Under the pieces are notes generated by a model. It made no database searches and was not told where the DNA came from. It saw only the letters and a program-made list of their open reading frames with translations. 64,000 nt of DNA from NCBI GenBank assembly GCA_963969345.1, contig OZ017769.1, positions 992,001 to 1,056,000 of the forward strand. Reading direction: 5' to 3'. Shown piece after piece: positions 25,245 through 36,871 of the stretch. The stretch comes from Turbatrix aceti. Taxonomy: Eukaryota; Nematoda; Chromadorea; Rhabditida; Panagrolaimidae. Position numbers and translations under genes: made by a program. Each line of letters opens with the position of its first letter. Within the stretch, counting starts at the first letter, position 1.

Positions 25245-26202
25245 TGTTGTAATAGGATTTTTTTTTAACATTGAAGGCTCCGGGATCTTTTACACTTAGT
25301 TTTGGCTTCACCAGAATAGACGACTATCTCATTCAGCAAGTCTTTAGCACCATGGCGGAGACAAAAACAGATAACAAAGATGTTATACGTACGTACGATT
25401 TCCGGAATTCAAAATCACCCCGATGAGTCATCCCCACATTAGCAGCGTTGTTTTCGTCAAAACAAATTGCCAAGCACCAGGACGCTTCGTTTGTTCCTTC
25501 GCGCATCTAAATATCTCCTCAACAAACAAGTCATCATCGATCCCGATGATGACAACAATAAACATTGACAATAAACGTGTGCACCTAATGTGATGTTATA
25601 GAGAGGGCTGAGGTGTTGAATGGAAGGATGGCGAGCGCTCATACGAACTTACAATTAGGTGCACAGGCAGACAGGATAGGTTGCGACCCGCGGCCATGGC
25701 CGCGGCCACGGCGACGAGCACAGTCAGTTGCGGGTGTGAGGCGTATTCATACTACCCTCAATGACTTGGTTGACTTGCGTTAGTTAGGATGGATGCTGAC
25801 TGAATAACTGGATAGAGGGAGGGGAAGCAGGGGAGGTGGGTCGGTGTCACACGTTCAGTATTTATCCCATTTCGTCAACCAACAACCATCACGTGATTAG
25901 CAGTTCAATTTTTTGTAAGAAAGTAAATAGTGGAGACGAACACACAAAAAACTAAACAAGATCGAAACAACAGGCAAAAAAGCATGGGTGGGATTAGAGG
26001 CTTCTGGAAGTTTATCCCCTACCGTCGCACGCATTCATTGCACGCGACGGGAGGCTATCCTAATAACTACCTTTGATCCTACTATTAACTAGCTTGATAA
26101 GCGTGATGAATTCCTCCTAGCACTTCGGATACAGGTATCGCGGCAATTTGGGGATGAATAGGTAGGTGACACCGGATACCGGAAGTAGACAATGAATAGG
26201 TG

Positions 26203-26239
26203 TGAATCACTTATGCATAGTCTAATGCATAGGTGATTC
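26203..26239. repeat. Imperfect palindrome around GAATCAC-ATGCAT motifs
   Basis: About 17 bp on each side (GAATCACTTATGCATAG and its near complement) are separated by only 2-3 nt. With two mismatches it would extrude as a short hairpin. No function is evident. Confidence 0.5.
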
Positions 26240-28053
26240 GCCTTTATCCATATAATTTTAAATATCCTTCTTTTTCATCCTACTGAAAAATATGGAGGTA
26301 GAAAAAAATAGGCCAGGGGTCCATCACACAGGCACACCTGTGTTAACGATCGTGTACCTGTGCTAACGACAACCACCCTATCAGTAGGTCTTAAGACAAA
26401 ATACATAATGCTCTTGAGGGAATCACGTACTCAACAACCAATACTGATAACGAAAGAATCCAATGTACACTCCAACATGCACGTAAAACGCGTGACTCGC
26501 GACACCTTCGTTCTTTTTGCTGCAAGTCTGCAGAAAAGCTGCCGTCGGTGTCACGGGGGCAGTGTGAATTGGCTTTTGGTAGCTTGATCATGAAAAAAAT
26601 TCTGATCTTATCAAAACAGTTTATGTTTGTCACCAAAAAGGGCATGAGTACACAAGAGAGAAAACGCGATAGACCAGGGGTGTACCATTAGTCAGCCCTG
26701 CAACGAGCACTTTGTCAACCACGATACTGCTGCTGTCTAGGGGTTGTAGTGGTCAAAGATGAAACAAAGACAAAAAACGCCATTTTTTTAGACGTTTTTG
26801 CGACGAACGGAAAAAAAGTAAGCATGTTTGATGTCACCCTAGAGACGGGATTAAGCGTTTAAAAGTGTCAAAAGGACGTTCAAAAATAGGGATTCAAGCT
26901 TTGCAGAACAAAATGGAGTCATCTAGAACGTAGAAATCATTTGCAAACAGAAATTAAGCTGCTGGCTAGCCAAAATCAAACAGGTAAAAATGGCAGTAAA
27001 ATTCAAAAAAATTAAAACAGGTTGCCAATACAAAAATGAGCATCAAATGAACACCCATGTGCCCATCGCTGTAATGGGATCGACAACAACGGACGACCGA
27101 TGGATGATGACAGCGCGGCGCAATCTTTCTTGCAAGACAACTTGCAACTAACTAACTATCTAACATCGCACGCACACATCGTTTCTGTTCTCTTTTTTTT
27201 CACGGTCATCAAAGAACGAAAACCGTCGAACGCACAACTACCCGGGGTGGTATGTTCATGGTCATTGATCGCTTGACGGCCCGGCCCGAACGGACAACCC
27301 AACCCAAGGGCACACTAATTATCATAAATTGTACAATACATTGGCCGGCCGCCTTGGCCCTCTAGGATCCCTTAAAGCCTTCCTAGTGGCCTTGATGGCG
27401 TCAATAAAGCCTGCCTCGTTTTTTGCCTGCGTTAACAAGGGAAAAATGGCTGTTTTTTTCATCTGGAATTTTTTACTGCGTGAGCTGCCGTTTATGAGAC
27501 AATTTCTCGGCATTGAATGGCACAAATCATTTCAAATGTATCTGATGGCAAAAAAAATTAATTAACACTTCGTGCTGATTATCATAAAAAAATAACTTTT
27601 TTCAACGACGGAAATGTTGAACGAGACAGATATCAAATCTGATTTCAAAAATTTGGATGCAATGAAGGCTCAAAAATTAAAACAGTTTGGACAACACGGT
27701 GTGTTCTGGGAATAAATCTGTCATCATCGCCTAGTTATTGCATAACCTGAGGAAAAATGGGGCCAAGCTTTTGTTCAAAAAAGTGTACCAGTGCTGCAGG
27801 AGACCACGCAGCTGACAGAGAAACCATAGAAATGTTTATTTACCACAGAGGAGCACTGAACGTAAAACAGCGCTCACTCTTTGAGACGCAAAACAGTTTT
27901 TTACGATAGCAAAAAGTGTGCAAAAAAGACAAAAAGCGTCGCGCCAATCAATTTTGCATTGTCATCAACCCCCTCTACATTTTTTGCCAAAAACGATCGT
28001 TATCATAATTCCACCCTATCGATTATCTCTCGTTGTAAGCATAAAACCCCGTC

Positions 28054-30910
28054 ATGGCATCACCCCTTCACAAAACACCGCGTTCGCCCGTGTCAAGGGA
28101 ACGCGAGCCCGTTACCGTCACCTCAGGATCGGTGCTGCTTGTGCCGCAGCAATCCGTCGACTTCAACACCCGTCTCGACAACTTTGAGGACGACTCAACG
28201 GTGTACAGCGATGAGCCGCGACTCGCCTTTGACGAAAAAGTCGCCGAGCAGCCGAGGATCTCCGAAAGCGAGCTTGACCGGATTCTTCTGGAGTACGGCC
28301 TCGATCGAGACGGTCTCCCGCTTCGCGGCGACCTCATCTACTCATTCTTCAACCGCGCAGCGGATTTCGTGGACCACGAAGATTCGATTAACTGCGGCAA
28401 GCGCCCTACCGACGCTTTGCGCCTCGGAATTCCGCACATCGTGCTCTGGGATTATTTTGGCGGAAATTCCTGTCTCGATGTCAACGTCCTCGGTGGCACA
28501 GAAGTTGCTGTGCTTGCGGAAGAATACCAGTGGGTTTTTGTATTCGGCAATGCTTTTTTATAAAAAAAATCTTACAGAGTGCGAAAAGTAAGTGGGCTTC
28601 TGAAATCTGGAAAGTTTTTGCGTCTCCCACGCAAATGGTCTCTTGTTCGCATAACTGGCCAGAAACATTCGAGAATCGGCCTCATTCCTTCGTGTTACGT
28701 TGTCAAGAAGAAGGTCTATGACGGTGAGTAAAAATGTTTAGTAATTCGTAAATTTGTATCAAGTGTTTCACCCGAACACCCGAAATTTGCTTCGAAAGTT
28801 CGTAACTTTTTTATTCGCTTCAGGACCCATTTCAGACCATCGTTCTTTTTCCTCATTTTGTTTTCCTTTTTCAGCCAATCTCAACTTCTTCAAAACTCCG
28901 TCATGGTACATCGGCAAGACGGACATCGTCACGGCGTACGAAGCGTTGATGGAGAATCGTTTTGCGTATCACCCGGGACTCTTCGTGATTTTCAGTCCCG
29001 TTTGGCTCAATATCAACTACAAGGATTACCGGCCGTTCATTCTTCTGGTCATGTGCAAGAAATCAGGTGCTCTGATTAAGAACATGGTCAGGTTCATCTC
29101 TCAGAAAAAAGCAAGTTAGTTTTCACGTTTCAAAATTTTTTCACACTTTTTCGCATTTTTCCAAAGAACCCAGATACTTTAGCTCGTTCGAAGGTTCCTG
29201 CCAAGATTCCCACCCAAAATAACGTGAAGAAACCGCCAGTCGCCGAGGGCGATTCTCCTGTCGAGGAAGACGAGCCCGCCTGTCCCTCGACCCAGGAGTG
29301 GATTTCCCAGATGGTAACTTCCTCCTACTACATCAAGACGTACACCATCCGTAGGTCGTCAATCGGCCGCTACCTCCTCTTCGACATGCAGTTCGAGTCG
29401 CTCTACGACCTCGTGGCCCATTTTTCGAACTACGCGTCCGCGCTGCCGCATCTCCTGGATTCTGGGCCAACCGAGTGCAAGGGCATCGGCCCTAGTGCCA
29501 TCCCCCCACCCTGCAAGCAGCCAAAACGCGACCCATTTGCCTGTACGATGAGGTGCGAGCAGGTGGCTGCGAAGCACTTTGACCAGGTGACCGAGCCTAG
29601 CCTCCTCCGACCCGTCGTCTCCTTCGTGCACCGATCCGTCCTCGATCCCAGGAAAGCGGATCACAAAAAGTTTATAAAAACCGCCAAACTCAAGGATACC
29701 GAAGTCCAGGCTGCCGAAAAATGGATCAAAGCCAACGTTGACAGAATCCCGGACGACGAGAGCGTCATTCGTGCGGAACTCATCGACACGTCCCGCGTCA
29801 GCGTCATGGAATCCCCCATAGATTGCGGCGCGTTTGCAGCTGTCTACAAGGGAAGCTTCAAGCTCCCCGATGGCTCAGAAGTTCCGGTTGCCGTCAAGCA
29901 ACTCAGACTCATCGCGCCCCGGCTGGACATCCGACAGGCTTGGATTTCGGAAGTCGAGATTCTCAGTCTCGTTTATCACCCGAATGTCTGTCGCTTTTTT
30001 GGCTTTTCGTACGGAAACGAGATGAAGGACGTCCACCTGGTCTTCGAACTTGCGACCCACGGCAACCTCGCTCACTACGTCCAGCGACCGCAGTACACGC
30101 CATCGGTCAACGAGGCTGTCGACTTTGGCGTCCAGATCGGTCGTGGCATGAGTTACCTCCACTCCTTCGAGCCGGCGATCGTGCACGGCGATCTTGCAGC
30201 CCGAAACGTGCTTCTCTGCGTCCATCCCATGGATCCGACTCGTTTTGTCTGCAAGGTGACCGACTTTGGCTTGAGCAAGACCTGCCTCCACGACTCACAC
30301 TTCCTACCCGATGATCCAGACAAAATTCCGTAATTTTAATTTTTAAATTAAAAAATTAATTTTTCTGTTCAATTTTTTTTGTAAAAATAAAAAAAAAGTC
30401 GGGATCATCACGAATGGAAAAAAAATTTGGCAAAAAATTTTTTTTCCATTCGTGATGATCCCAACTTTTTTTTATTAAAATTTTTTTTTATTAAAAAAAT
30501 TTCTTTTTTGAATAAAATTTTTTTTCGAAAATCAAAATTTATTTTTAATTAAAAATTTTGAAAATAAAACCAAAAAAAATTGCAGATACAAATGGCTTCC
30601 CCCCGAGGTTCTGAGCAAGCGTGAGCTCAACTACAAATGCGACATCTGGTCCTTCGGCGTCCTCCTCACCGAACTCTTCACAACCAAGGAGCCCTATGGA
30701 CTGGTCGAGCCGAAGCGCGTGCTGGATGTCTGTCGAGACGGTCACCGGATCCAGCGACCTTCCGCGATGCCGCACTACATCTACACCGTCGTTCTCAAGT
30801 GCTGGAGATTTCAGCCTCAGGATCGTCCGTCAATGGAAGACGTCGTGCGCATGCTTGAGCCGTACTACATTGAATCTGAGATGGTTGCTTCTGCTCCTGC
30901 CGCGTATTAA
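28054..30910 (+). CDS. Divergent SH3-SH2 tyrosine kinase (Src-like architecture)
   Basis: Five exons (28054-28529, 28578-28723, 28875-29114, 29174-30329, 30586-30910) give about 780 residues: a disordered N terminus, an SH3 domain (IVLWDYFGG ... GLIPSCYV), an SH2 domain starting at WYIGKTDI, and a C-terminal kinase. The SH2 lacks the phosphotyrosine-binding Arg: the FLVRES site reads FVIFSP. About 60 Lys/Glu/Pro-rich residues are inserted before its second half (YYIKTYTIRRSS ... SNYASALPHLL). In the kinase the Lys (PVAVKQL), the alphaC Glu, the catalytic Asp and DFG are present. However, the glycine loop keeps only one Gly (DCGAFAAV), HRD is HGD (HGDLAARN), and the activation loop has no Tyr before IPYKW. 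There is no myristoylation Gly at position 2. Probably an active non-RD kinase with unusual control. Confidence 0.85.
30385..30478. repeat. Long inverted repeat in the last intron of the kinase gene
   Basis: Arms of about 40 nt centred on GGGATCATCACGAATGG and its complement are separated by about 7 nt, with flanking A and T tracts that also pair. It lies between the exon with DFG and the exon with the PPE motif. A fold-back of this kind could be a small MITE or affect splicing. No target duplication could be read because the flanks are homopolymeric. Confidence 0.65.
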
Positions 30911-31266
30911 ATAATTTTTGAACTCACCATACAACAATCTCGGAATCTGTAATCTTGTCACGGCACCTCAAAAACCCCAAAAAATTACGTTTTTGGTGTA
31001 AAATTTTTGATTTTGTTTAAAAAAATTCATCCAAAATAAAAAAAGTAGTCATTTAAAATTGTCCTGCCGCCAAAAAAAAATTAAAAATCGGCCTAACAAC
31101 CTAAATTTTTCCCGGCACTCAAATTCCAGGAATGACAGCGTTTTTTCGATCCAATAAATTATACAAGAAAATGAATCACACAAAATCGGATGAAATTACG
31201 AGATCGCTGTTATTTTAAAAAACACGAAGACGAAATGTCCGGAACGTCGTTGACTTCGAATTGAAC
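30911..31266. other. Convergent 3' spacer between the kinase gene and xnp-1
   Basis: The 356-bp AT-rich spacer holds both 3' UTRs. AATAAA-like signals lie on the plus strand near 31037 (AAAATAAAAA) and 31154 (CAATAAATTA). No coding signal was seen. Confidence 0.5.
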
Positions 31267-34200
31267 TTATTGCGCCGCGAAGAGCCACGGCGAGAGAACC
31301 CTGAGACGAGAAAGACGGGTCGTACACGCAAAGCACCGCTCGAAGCCCGGAAGGAGGGTTTGGAAGATTTTGTGCGCCATTCGAAGCTTCTCCGGGGAAG
31401 TCGCGTCTCCGCTTTCGTCGAAGAGCTTGATCATTTCGTGTTCGACGTCCAGATCTCCGCGATCGGCTTCCGGGACCATGTCGACGAGTTGCTGGAGAAC
31501 CAGTTTGATATACACAAAAGATGCCGCGTCGTTGGGGGTCATGGAGTGTCGCTTGGCAAACTCAAACATTGGATCCGAAAAAACCCCGTTATGCATCCCG
31601 GGATCTGAAAGAAAAACTTTTTTATAAACATTCCCCATTTTCGTTTAAAAAAACTCACCAAATTTCGCCATAACAGAGCCCAGCGTGTCAGTTGGAAGGT
31701 TGCTACGCCGACTGGCCCGATTCTGAAGGTTTGCCTGACTTTTCGGCGTCAGTGCCGAGTTGTTCGAAATCGTCGGCGGATTGTTCTGGTTGTTGGCCGA
31801 GAAGCGGCTGATCTGAGGCCGGATAGTCCGCATCGGGGGCTTCGGATGGCCGTGGTTCATGACATCCGCGGGGTTGACGACCCGAATGGGTCCGTTCACG
31901 CCCGCTACCGTAGTCGCACCAGCGCCCGGGCGAGGAACTGACGAAAACGCGCGCTGTTCCATAATCTGCGCCGTAGCCATGGCACTGTTGGTCGGCCTCG
32001 GAGCGGGCGCCGGAGCCGGGGGTGAATCGGTGAGGTCGACTACCTGTGGCTCGCTCGGGCGAACATTCAGCAGCCGAAACTGGGTATTCGGCAGCGGCTG
32101 GGTATTCGGAGCCGGTTGACTGGCTGCCGGCTGTTGCGTCTGCTGTCGCGCCTGGTTGTTCTGCCAGTGTCTCTGGGTCAGCATCGCAAAAGCCTCGTGA
32201 AACGCTGGATTATTCGCCATCGCGCCGAGATTCCGGTAATAAGCCTCGACGTCGTCCAAATCCACGTGATTCTGCACCATAGGATTCCGGGGCGCGTCTT
32301 TGGGCTGGTCCCTGTTTTCCTCGAATTCAGCCCACGCAGCCTGGCGATCGGCTTCCGTGAGATTCTCCTCGTCGACGTTTTCGAAGAGCGTGTCGTGGGC
32401 AATGTACTCGACGACCGCCTGCTTGTTGTCCCGGATGACCCCCGCCAGGAGCCGATCGACGGGCGGAAGCATCGTTTCCCGCGTCGGATCGTAGGGCGTG
32501 GACGAGAGCGTGTACAGTTCCTGCAGATCGCTCGCCGTGAAATGCCGCTGAATCTGTTGTTCATCGATGACACGGAGCGACGTGCTTTCCTTCGTAACCT
32601 GTCGCTTGTAGATGCGTTCTTCCATCGTTCCTTCGGCAATGAGACGGTAGATGTACACTGGCTTCTTCTGTCCAATGCGATAGACTCGGAACAGACTTTG
32701 CGTCTGAAAAAAAACCAGAATACAGTAAAATACTTGGTCAAATAAAAAAACTCACATCATGGGAAGGATTCCAGCAAGCGTCAAAGATGACAACTCGGTT
32801 GGCAGCAATCATGTTCGTGCCGAGAGATCCGGCTCGGGTCGAAATGAGCAGGAGACGGGCGCGGAGGTTGGCCGGGCTGTTGAACTTCTGCTGAATGGCT
32901 TCTCGGAATCTTGTGGCAACGGACCCGTCAATGACCATGAAGTCATCGCCTAAAAAACAAAAAAACGTTTGTTTTTGAAAAAAAATGCATTTTTTTCACA
33001 AACGACATTTTTTGAACAAAATCCATTCCAAGTACAGTAATCCAATAACATACCTTCTTTCCACCCCCAGCGTTCCTTCCCGGCAGCCAGGCACTCATGT
33101 CCATCGGACCACCACTTTCTCGTCGAGTCCAGGTACGCCAGGTAATCCTTGATGAGTCGGAGCGATTCCAACGATTGAGAAAACACCAGTCTAAAAATCA
33201 ATAAAATTCGTGTCAAAAAACATCGGTCAAAAACTCACACTTTATCGCCTACAGCCTCGCACTGCTTGATGACGGCAAAGAGCAGCGAGAGCTTGTTCGA
33301 CATTTCCAGGTCAAACTTGCACTCTTTGGATACGATTCCATATTGACCCCACCAGGCTAAAAAAATCCAGCAATCATTCAAAATCTTCCAAAAAAAACCC
33401 CACTCAATTCCTCGATCGGGGTATCCGGTCTCTCGGGAACGTCATCGCCATTCAGGCGCCTGGATCGTCGAACAACGAGATCGGAATCATCGCTGTCGCA
33501 TGCTCCAGGCCTGGTCAGGTCCACCGAACTCTCGGAACACGAATCCTCGTCGTCATCGTTGATGAAATCGTCGCCACGGAGGACGCGTTTTCGCTCGGCT
33601 TCGAGCGCGTGATGGTAGAGCTGGTAGGGATGGGTCCAGATTCGAGACAACTGGTGGTAGTCAGCGAGGAGACGCTTCGCAACGTCCCGAAAGTTCTTGA
33701 TGGTGCTCAGGAAGCCGCCGTAGAGAGCATTCTGCGACTCCGTCAGCCTGACGTAGAGGACGTACTCTGACTTGTTCGGAATCTGGGTCTGGAGCACGGA
33801 AATGTCCCGTCGATGGACGACATTCTTGAGTCTCTCGGCGAGCACGTGGCATCGCCGACGCATGAATTGCACTTCCATGGGCGAAGCGTCCTTCGTACGC
33901 CCATTATTAATGGGATTGGCAAAGCGATTGGCAAACTCCGACTTGGTGCCGAGCAGACCGGGCCGAACAAAGCTCACCATGACGTGGTACTCAAAGAGGT
34001 TGTTCTGCAGCGGCGTTCCCGTCAGACAGAGACGACGCCGGGTCGCGATTCGCATCATGGTCTGCGAGAGGATGGATTCGTCGTTCTTGAGTTTGTGACC
34101 CTCGTCGCAGACGACAAGGTCCGGCCCTGGGTCCTGGAGCAGGCGTCGGAAGTGGTCCTGCATGCTCTTGAAGCGTTTCTGATTGCTGGACAGTTTCTTG

Positions 34201-35894
34201 GGAGGCTTGCGCGTCTTCGGCGGCCGCTTTTTCTGCACGTGATCCTCAGGACGCTCGGTGAGGATGCGAAACATGTCGTAGCCGATGATCATGACCGAGC
34301 AGCGGTTGCTTCGGTGCCAGTGCTTGAGGCTGTCCAGGCGATCCTGGTTCGACGTGCACGAGTCAATTTCGTCCACGTCGAAGCAGAGAATCCGGTGTGA
34401 CCTCGTGTCAAGCCATTTCTCAAATTCATTCTTCCAGTTGATGATCACGTTCTTCGGCACAACGATGAGCACCTTTCGAATGGTCTTGTTGATGACGGGA
34501 TGGGCGAGGAGGGTGTGGACGAAGGCGACGACCTGCAGCGTCTTGCCGAGACCCATGCAGTGGGCCAGGATGCCACCGCCGCCCTCGTTGTTGTCCCGCA
34601 GCTGATCCAACGACTCGATCGCGCAGTCGTACATGAATTTCATGCCCTCGGCCTGGTGCGGGAGCAGGACGTTGACGAGTGCAGGATGCACGCTCACCGG
34701 TGTCTCCTTGTCCGGATCAAGGACCACGCTGGTCAGCTTCGTCTGCGTCGAGTCCTTGTCGATTTCGATGCCGTTAAACTCCTTCTGGCGCTGCTTGAGC
34801 CTCTCGACGCGCTTGGCTTCTGCTTCCTGGGCTTCGCGGGTTTCTTTGACTAGTTTGTCGGCGGTAATGAGCTTTCTCGATCGAATCGTCGTATTCGCTG
34901 AGATCTCCAGGTCTTCGTCCTCGTCGAGAGAAACATCAGTGTTGTGGTCGATGTCGCTTTCGTCGAGACCGACTTCTTGGACCTAAAAAACAGAAGAAAC
35001 ACTAAAATTTCCAAAAACCAATTAAAACTAACCGAATCATCGTCATCGGACTCAGAACTATCAATGACAGCCTTGACCCCGCGTCTGGGGTACCGCCGAC
35101 CCCCCGAATCCTCATCAGAATCCTCGACCGCCAGTTTCTTCTTGTTGACCACTTTTTCGTCCTCGGAAGACGAAATGAGGGGCTTGGCAGCGGCGTTCAG
35201 GCGACGTCCCCGACGGGAAGTTGGCATAACCTCGTCGGACGACGAAGAATAGGATCTCGACTTCTTCGACGAGTTGTTCTTCTGCTTCTTGCTGTTCGAC
35301 GGGGAAAAGTCGTCATCGGAGGACTCTTCCACGACAGCCCGGGACGCTTTGCGTTTGTTCACTTTGGATGATGACTTGGAAGACGACGAGGGCGTCGATT
35401 CGGACTCGCTTTCGACGCCGGACGACAGAAAACCCTCGCTGTCGCTGTCCAAGCGTGCAGGCTTCTTCTTCTTCGAATTCAGTGTTTCCAGATTCTTCGA
35501 TGACGGATTTGGCTTTTTCGACGACGCCATCGGATCGTCGTCGTCGGAAGACAGAATGACCACGTCGTCGCTCGATGAACCACCCATTTTCGAGTTCTAC
35601 AAATCAAATTTCGTCAATTCACGGAGCAAAAAAAAAGAAGATAGATAACAAAAACTCACGATTTCGTCAGCGTCAAGAAGATGCGTCGCGTCAGGTATAG
35701 CAATGCACCACTTGGTCTCGCGAGCCAGTCGGAGGAGTTCTTCTGAAATGAGAGAGAGAAAAAAACAGTCCAGTTGAAAGCACATAAGCAGCTAAAAAAA
35801 AGTAGAGCGTGCGCGGATGGCGCGAACGGAGAACACGCAACCACCACCTACCTTGGGTTAGTTCTTCTTCGCCGTCGTTGTTGGTATCAGTCAT
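31267..35894 (-). CDS. xnp-1: ATRX/XNP-1 SNF2-family chromatin remodeller
   Basis: ATP-driven DNA translocase of the ATRX group, acting on heterochromatin and in germline and gonad development in nematodes. Nine exons (35894-35852, 35742-35660, 35596-35033, 34982-33404, 33356-33239, 33190-33054, 32949-32756, 32703-31659, 31604-31267) sum to about 1366 residues, close to C. elegans XNP-1. The N-terminal 240 residues are acidic, Ser-rich and disordered, with no cysteine-rich ADD finger. Helicase motifs are intact: [14 protein letters not shown] (I), CDEGHKLKN (II, the DEGH form typical of ATRX), [14 protein letters not shown] (III), [10 protein letters not shown] (V) and [13 protein letters not shown] (VI). 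The C-terminal 330 residues are Gln/Asn/Pro-rich before a final helical segment. The start [11 protein letters not shown] is about 350 bp from the divergent small gene. Confidence 0.92.
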
Positions 35895-36249
35895 TGGTCA
35901 ACTCTGGTAGCTAAAAAGTGTCTCGCATGAAATCCAGCAGACACACGTTCACAGATCTTTGCAACAAGCAATGAAGAACTAAAATTCTTCTCTAAACTTT
36001 GAAAACGTTCACACAAAGCCGAAAATTGCTCAAAAAATCTTGGCAAAAGGTCCCGAACGAAAATGCGAAAATTTTCGAGACCGACAAGTTTTTTTCGTGG
36101 GAAAGAAACTGTTGTATCGTATTCACGTAATCTCGTATTCCTATCGAAAAAAGCCCATTGTTATTATTTTCCTTTCCTTTTAGAGTCCTTTGATCTTTAT
36201 TGACATATTTTTTTACTGACAACCTATTTTCACAATTTTAGGCCCAAAA
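35895..36249. promoter_or_regulatory. Divergent intergenic region, xnp-1 / small membrane protein
   Basis: The 355 bp separate two divergently transcribed genes, so both promoters must lie here or further inside the genes. On the plus side an acceptor-like ATTTTAG lies 9 bp before the ATG at 36250, a likely trans-splice site. No TATA-like element could be chosen with confidence. Confidence 0.45.
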
Positions 36250-36438
36250 ATGTCAGTCGTAACAAAAGTATGGACAGTCGCAAAACCCCACATCAGAACC
36301 GCAATAATGATTACGACCGTCGGTGCCTTCGGCTATGGAGCGTTCAAAACCGCTAGGACAATCAAAGCGTGGTCCGAGTCAGTCTCCCAGAAACAGGTGA
36401 TTGAAATGGAAGATTTTATCTACAGACCCGCCAAGTAA
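36250..36438 (+). CDS. 62-residue single-pass membrane protein
   Basis: A complete intronless frame with a GC-rich coding character unlike its AT-rich flanks. The start is 9 bp after an acceptor-like ATTTTAG, consistent with spliced-leader trans-splicing. One membrane segment is predicted (AIMITTVGAFGYGAF, residues about 18-34), preceded by a basic stretch and followed by TARTIKAWSES. There is no cleavable signal peptide, so the N-terminal anchor could lie in the ER or mitochondria. It is followed after 433 bp by the SDR gene on the same strand. I do not recognise the family. Confidence 0.6.
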   Translation: MSVVTKVWTVAKPHIRTAIMITTVGAFGYGAFKTARTIKAWSESVSQKQVIEMEDFIYRPAK

Positions 36439-36871
36439 GCAACCGTCAGAGCCAAAATCGTCAAAAAAAATGTGAATTTGATTTTAATTTTGTAGAAATA
36501 GTAATTTTTGGTGAAATAAAATGTGATAAAAAAGAAAAATGGTCGGCAAAACAAAAAAAGCTACGCGGCACGCCAAAATATTCGAAAATAACAAGTTTTT
36601 TCAAAGTGATTCGAAAGATTTTGGCGGTCGTATAAAAATCGTTGCGAGACAGTTTTTTTTGCTCACATGGTTCTACAGTTAATGGGCTCAATTTGGCAGT
36701 TTTTTTCTTCATACAACGAACAGAAAGAACCCATCCAAGCAATTTTATAACATTAAATCTCGTTTATTCGACACATAACGCCAAACACATATTTTCCCCA
36801 CAAAATTTTACACGGCTTTTTTCGTTTTCGTCTGAATCCTTATCTCATCGGGTACCTAAAATCCCGGCACA
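36439..36871. other. Spacer between the small membrane protein and SDR genes
   Basis: The AT-rich 433-bp spacer contains the 3' end of the small gene (AATAAAA near 36515) and the region upstream of the SDR gene. It is longer than a typical nematode operon spacer of about 100 bp. Confidence 0.5.

Larger units (their letters stand above)
22379..28053. other. 5.7-kb gene-poor region
   Basis: No set of exons with coding character was found on either strand. Local structures include inverted repeats at 25160-25244 (18-bp arms, one mismatch, about 50-nt loop) and 26203-26239 (about 17-bp arms, two mismatches, almost no loop), a GC-rich palindrome CCGCGGCCATGGCCGCGG near 25689, and a short GCA run near 23292. 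The region probably holds the promoters of the FAX-like gene (minus) and the kinase (plus). Confidence 0.55.

Noticed and set aside
33813..34400. 195-codon open frame on the strand opposite xnp-1
   Set aside because: It lies antisense to the helicase domain, which has all its motifs; GC-rich codons create long open frames in the complement.
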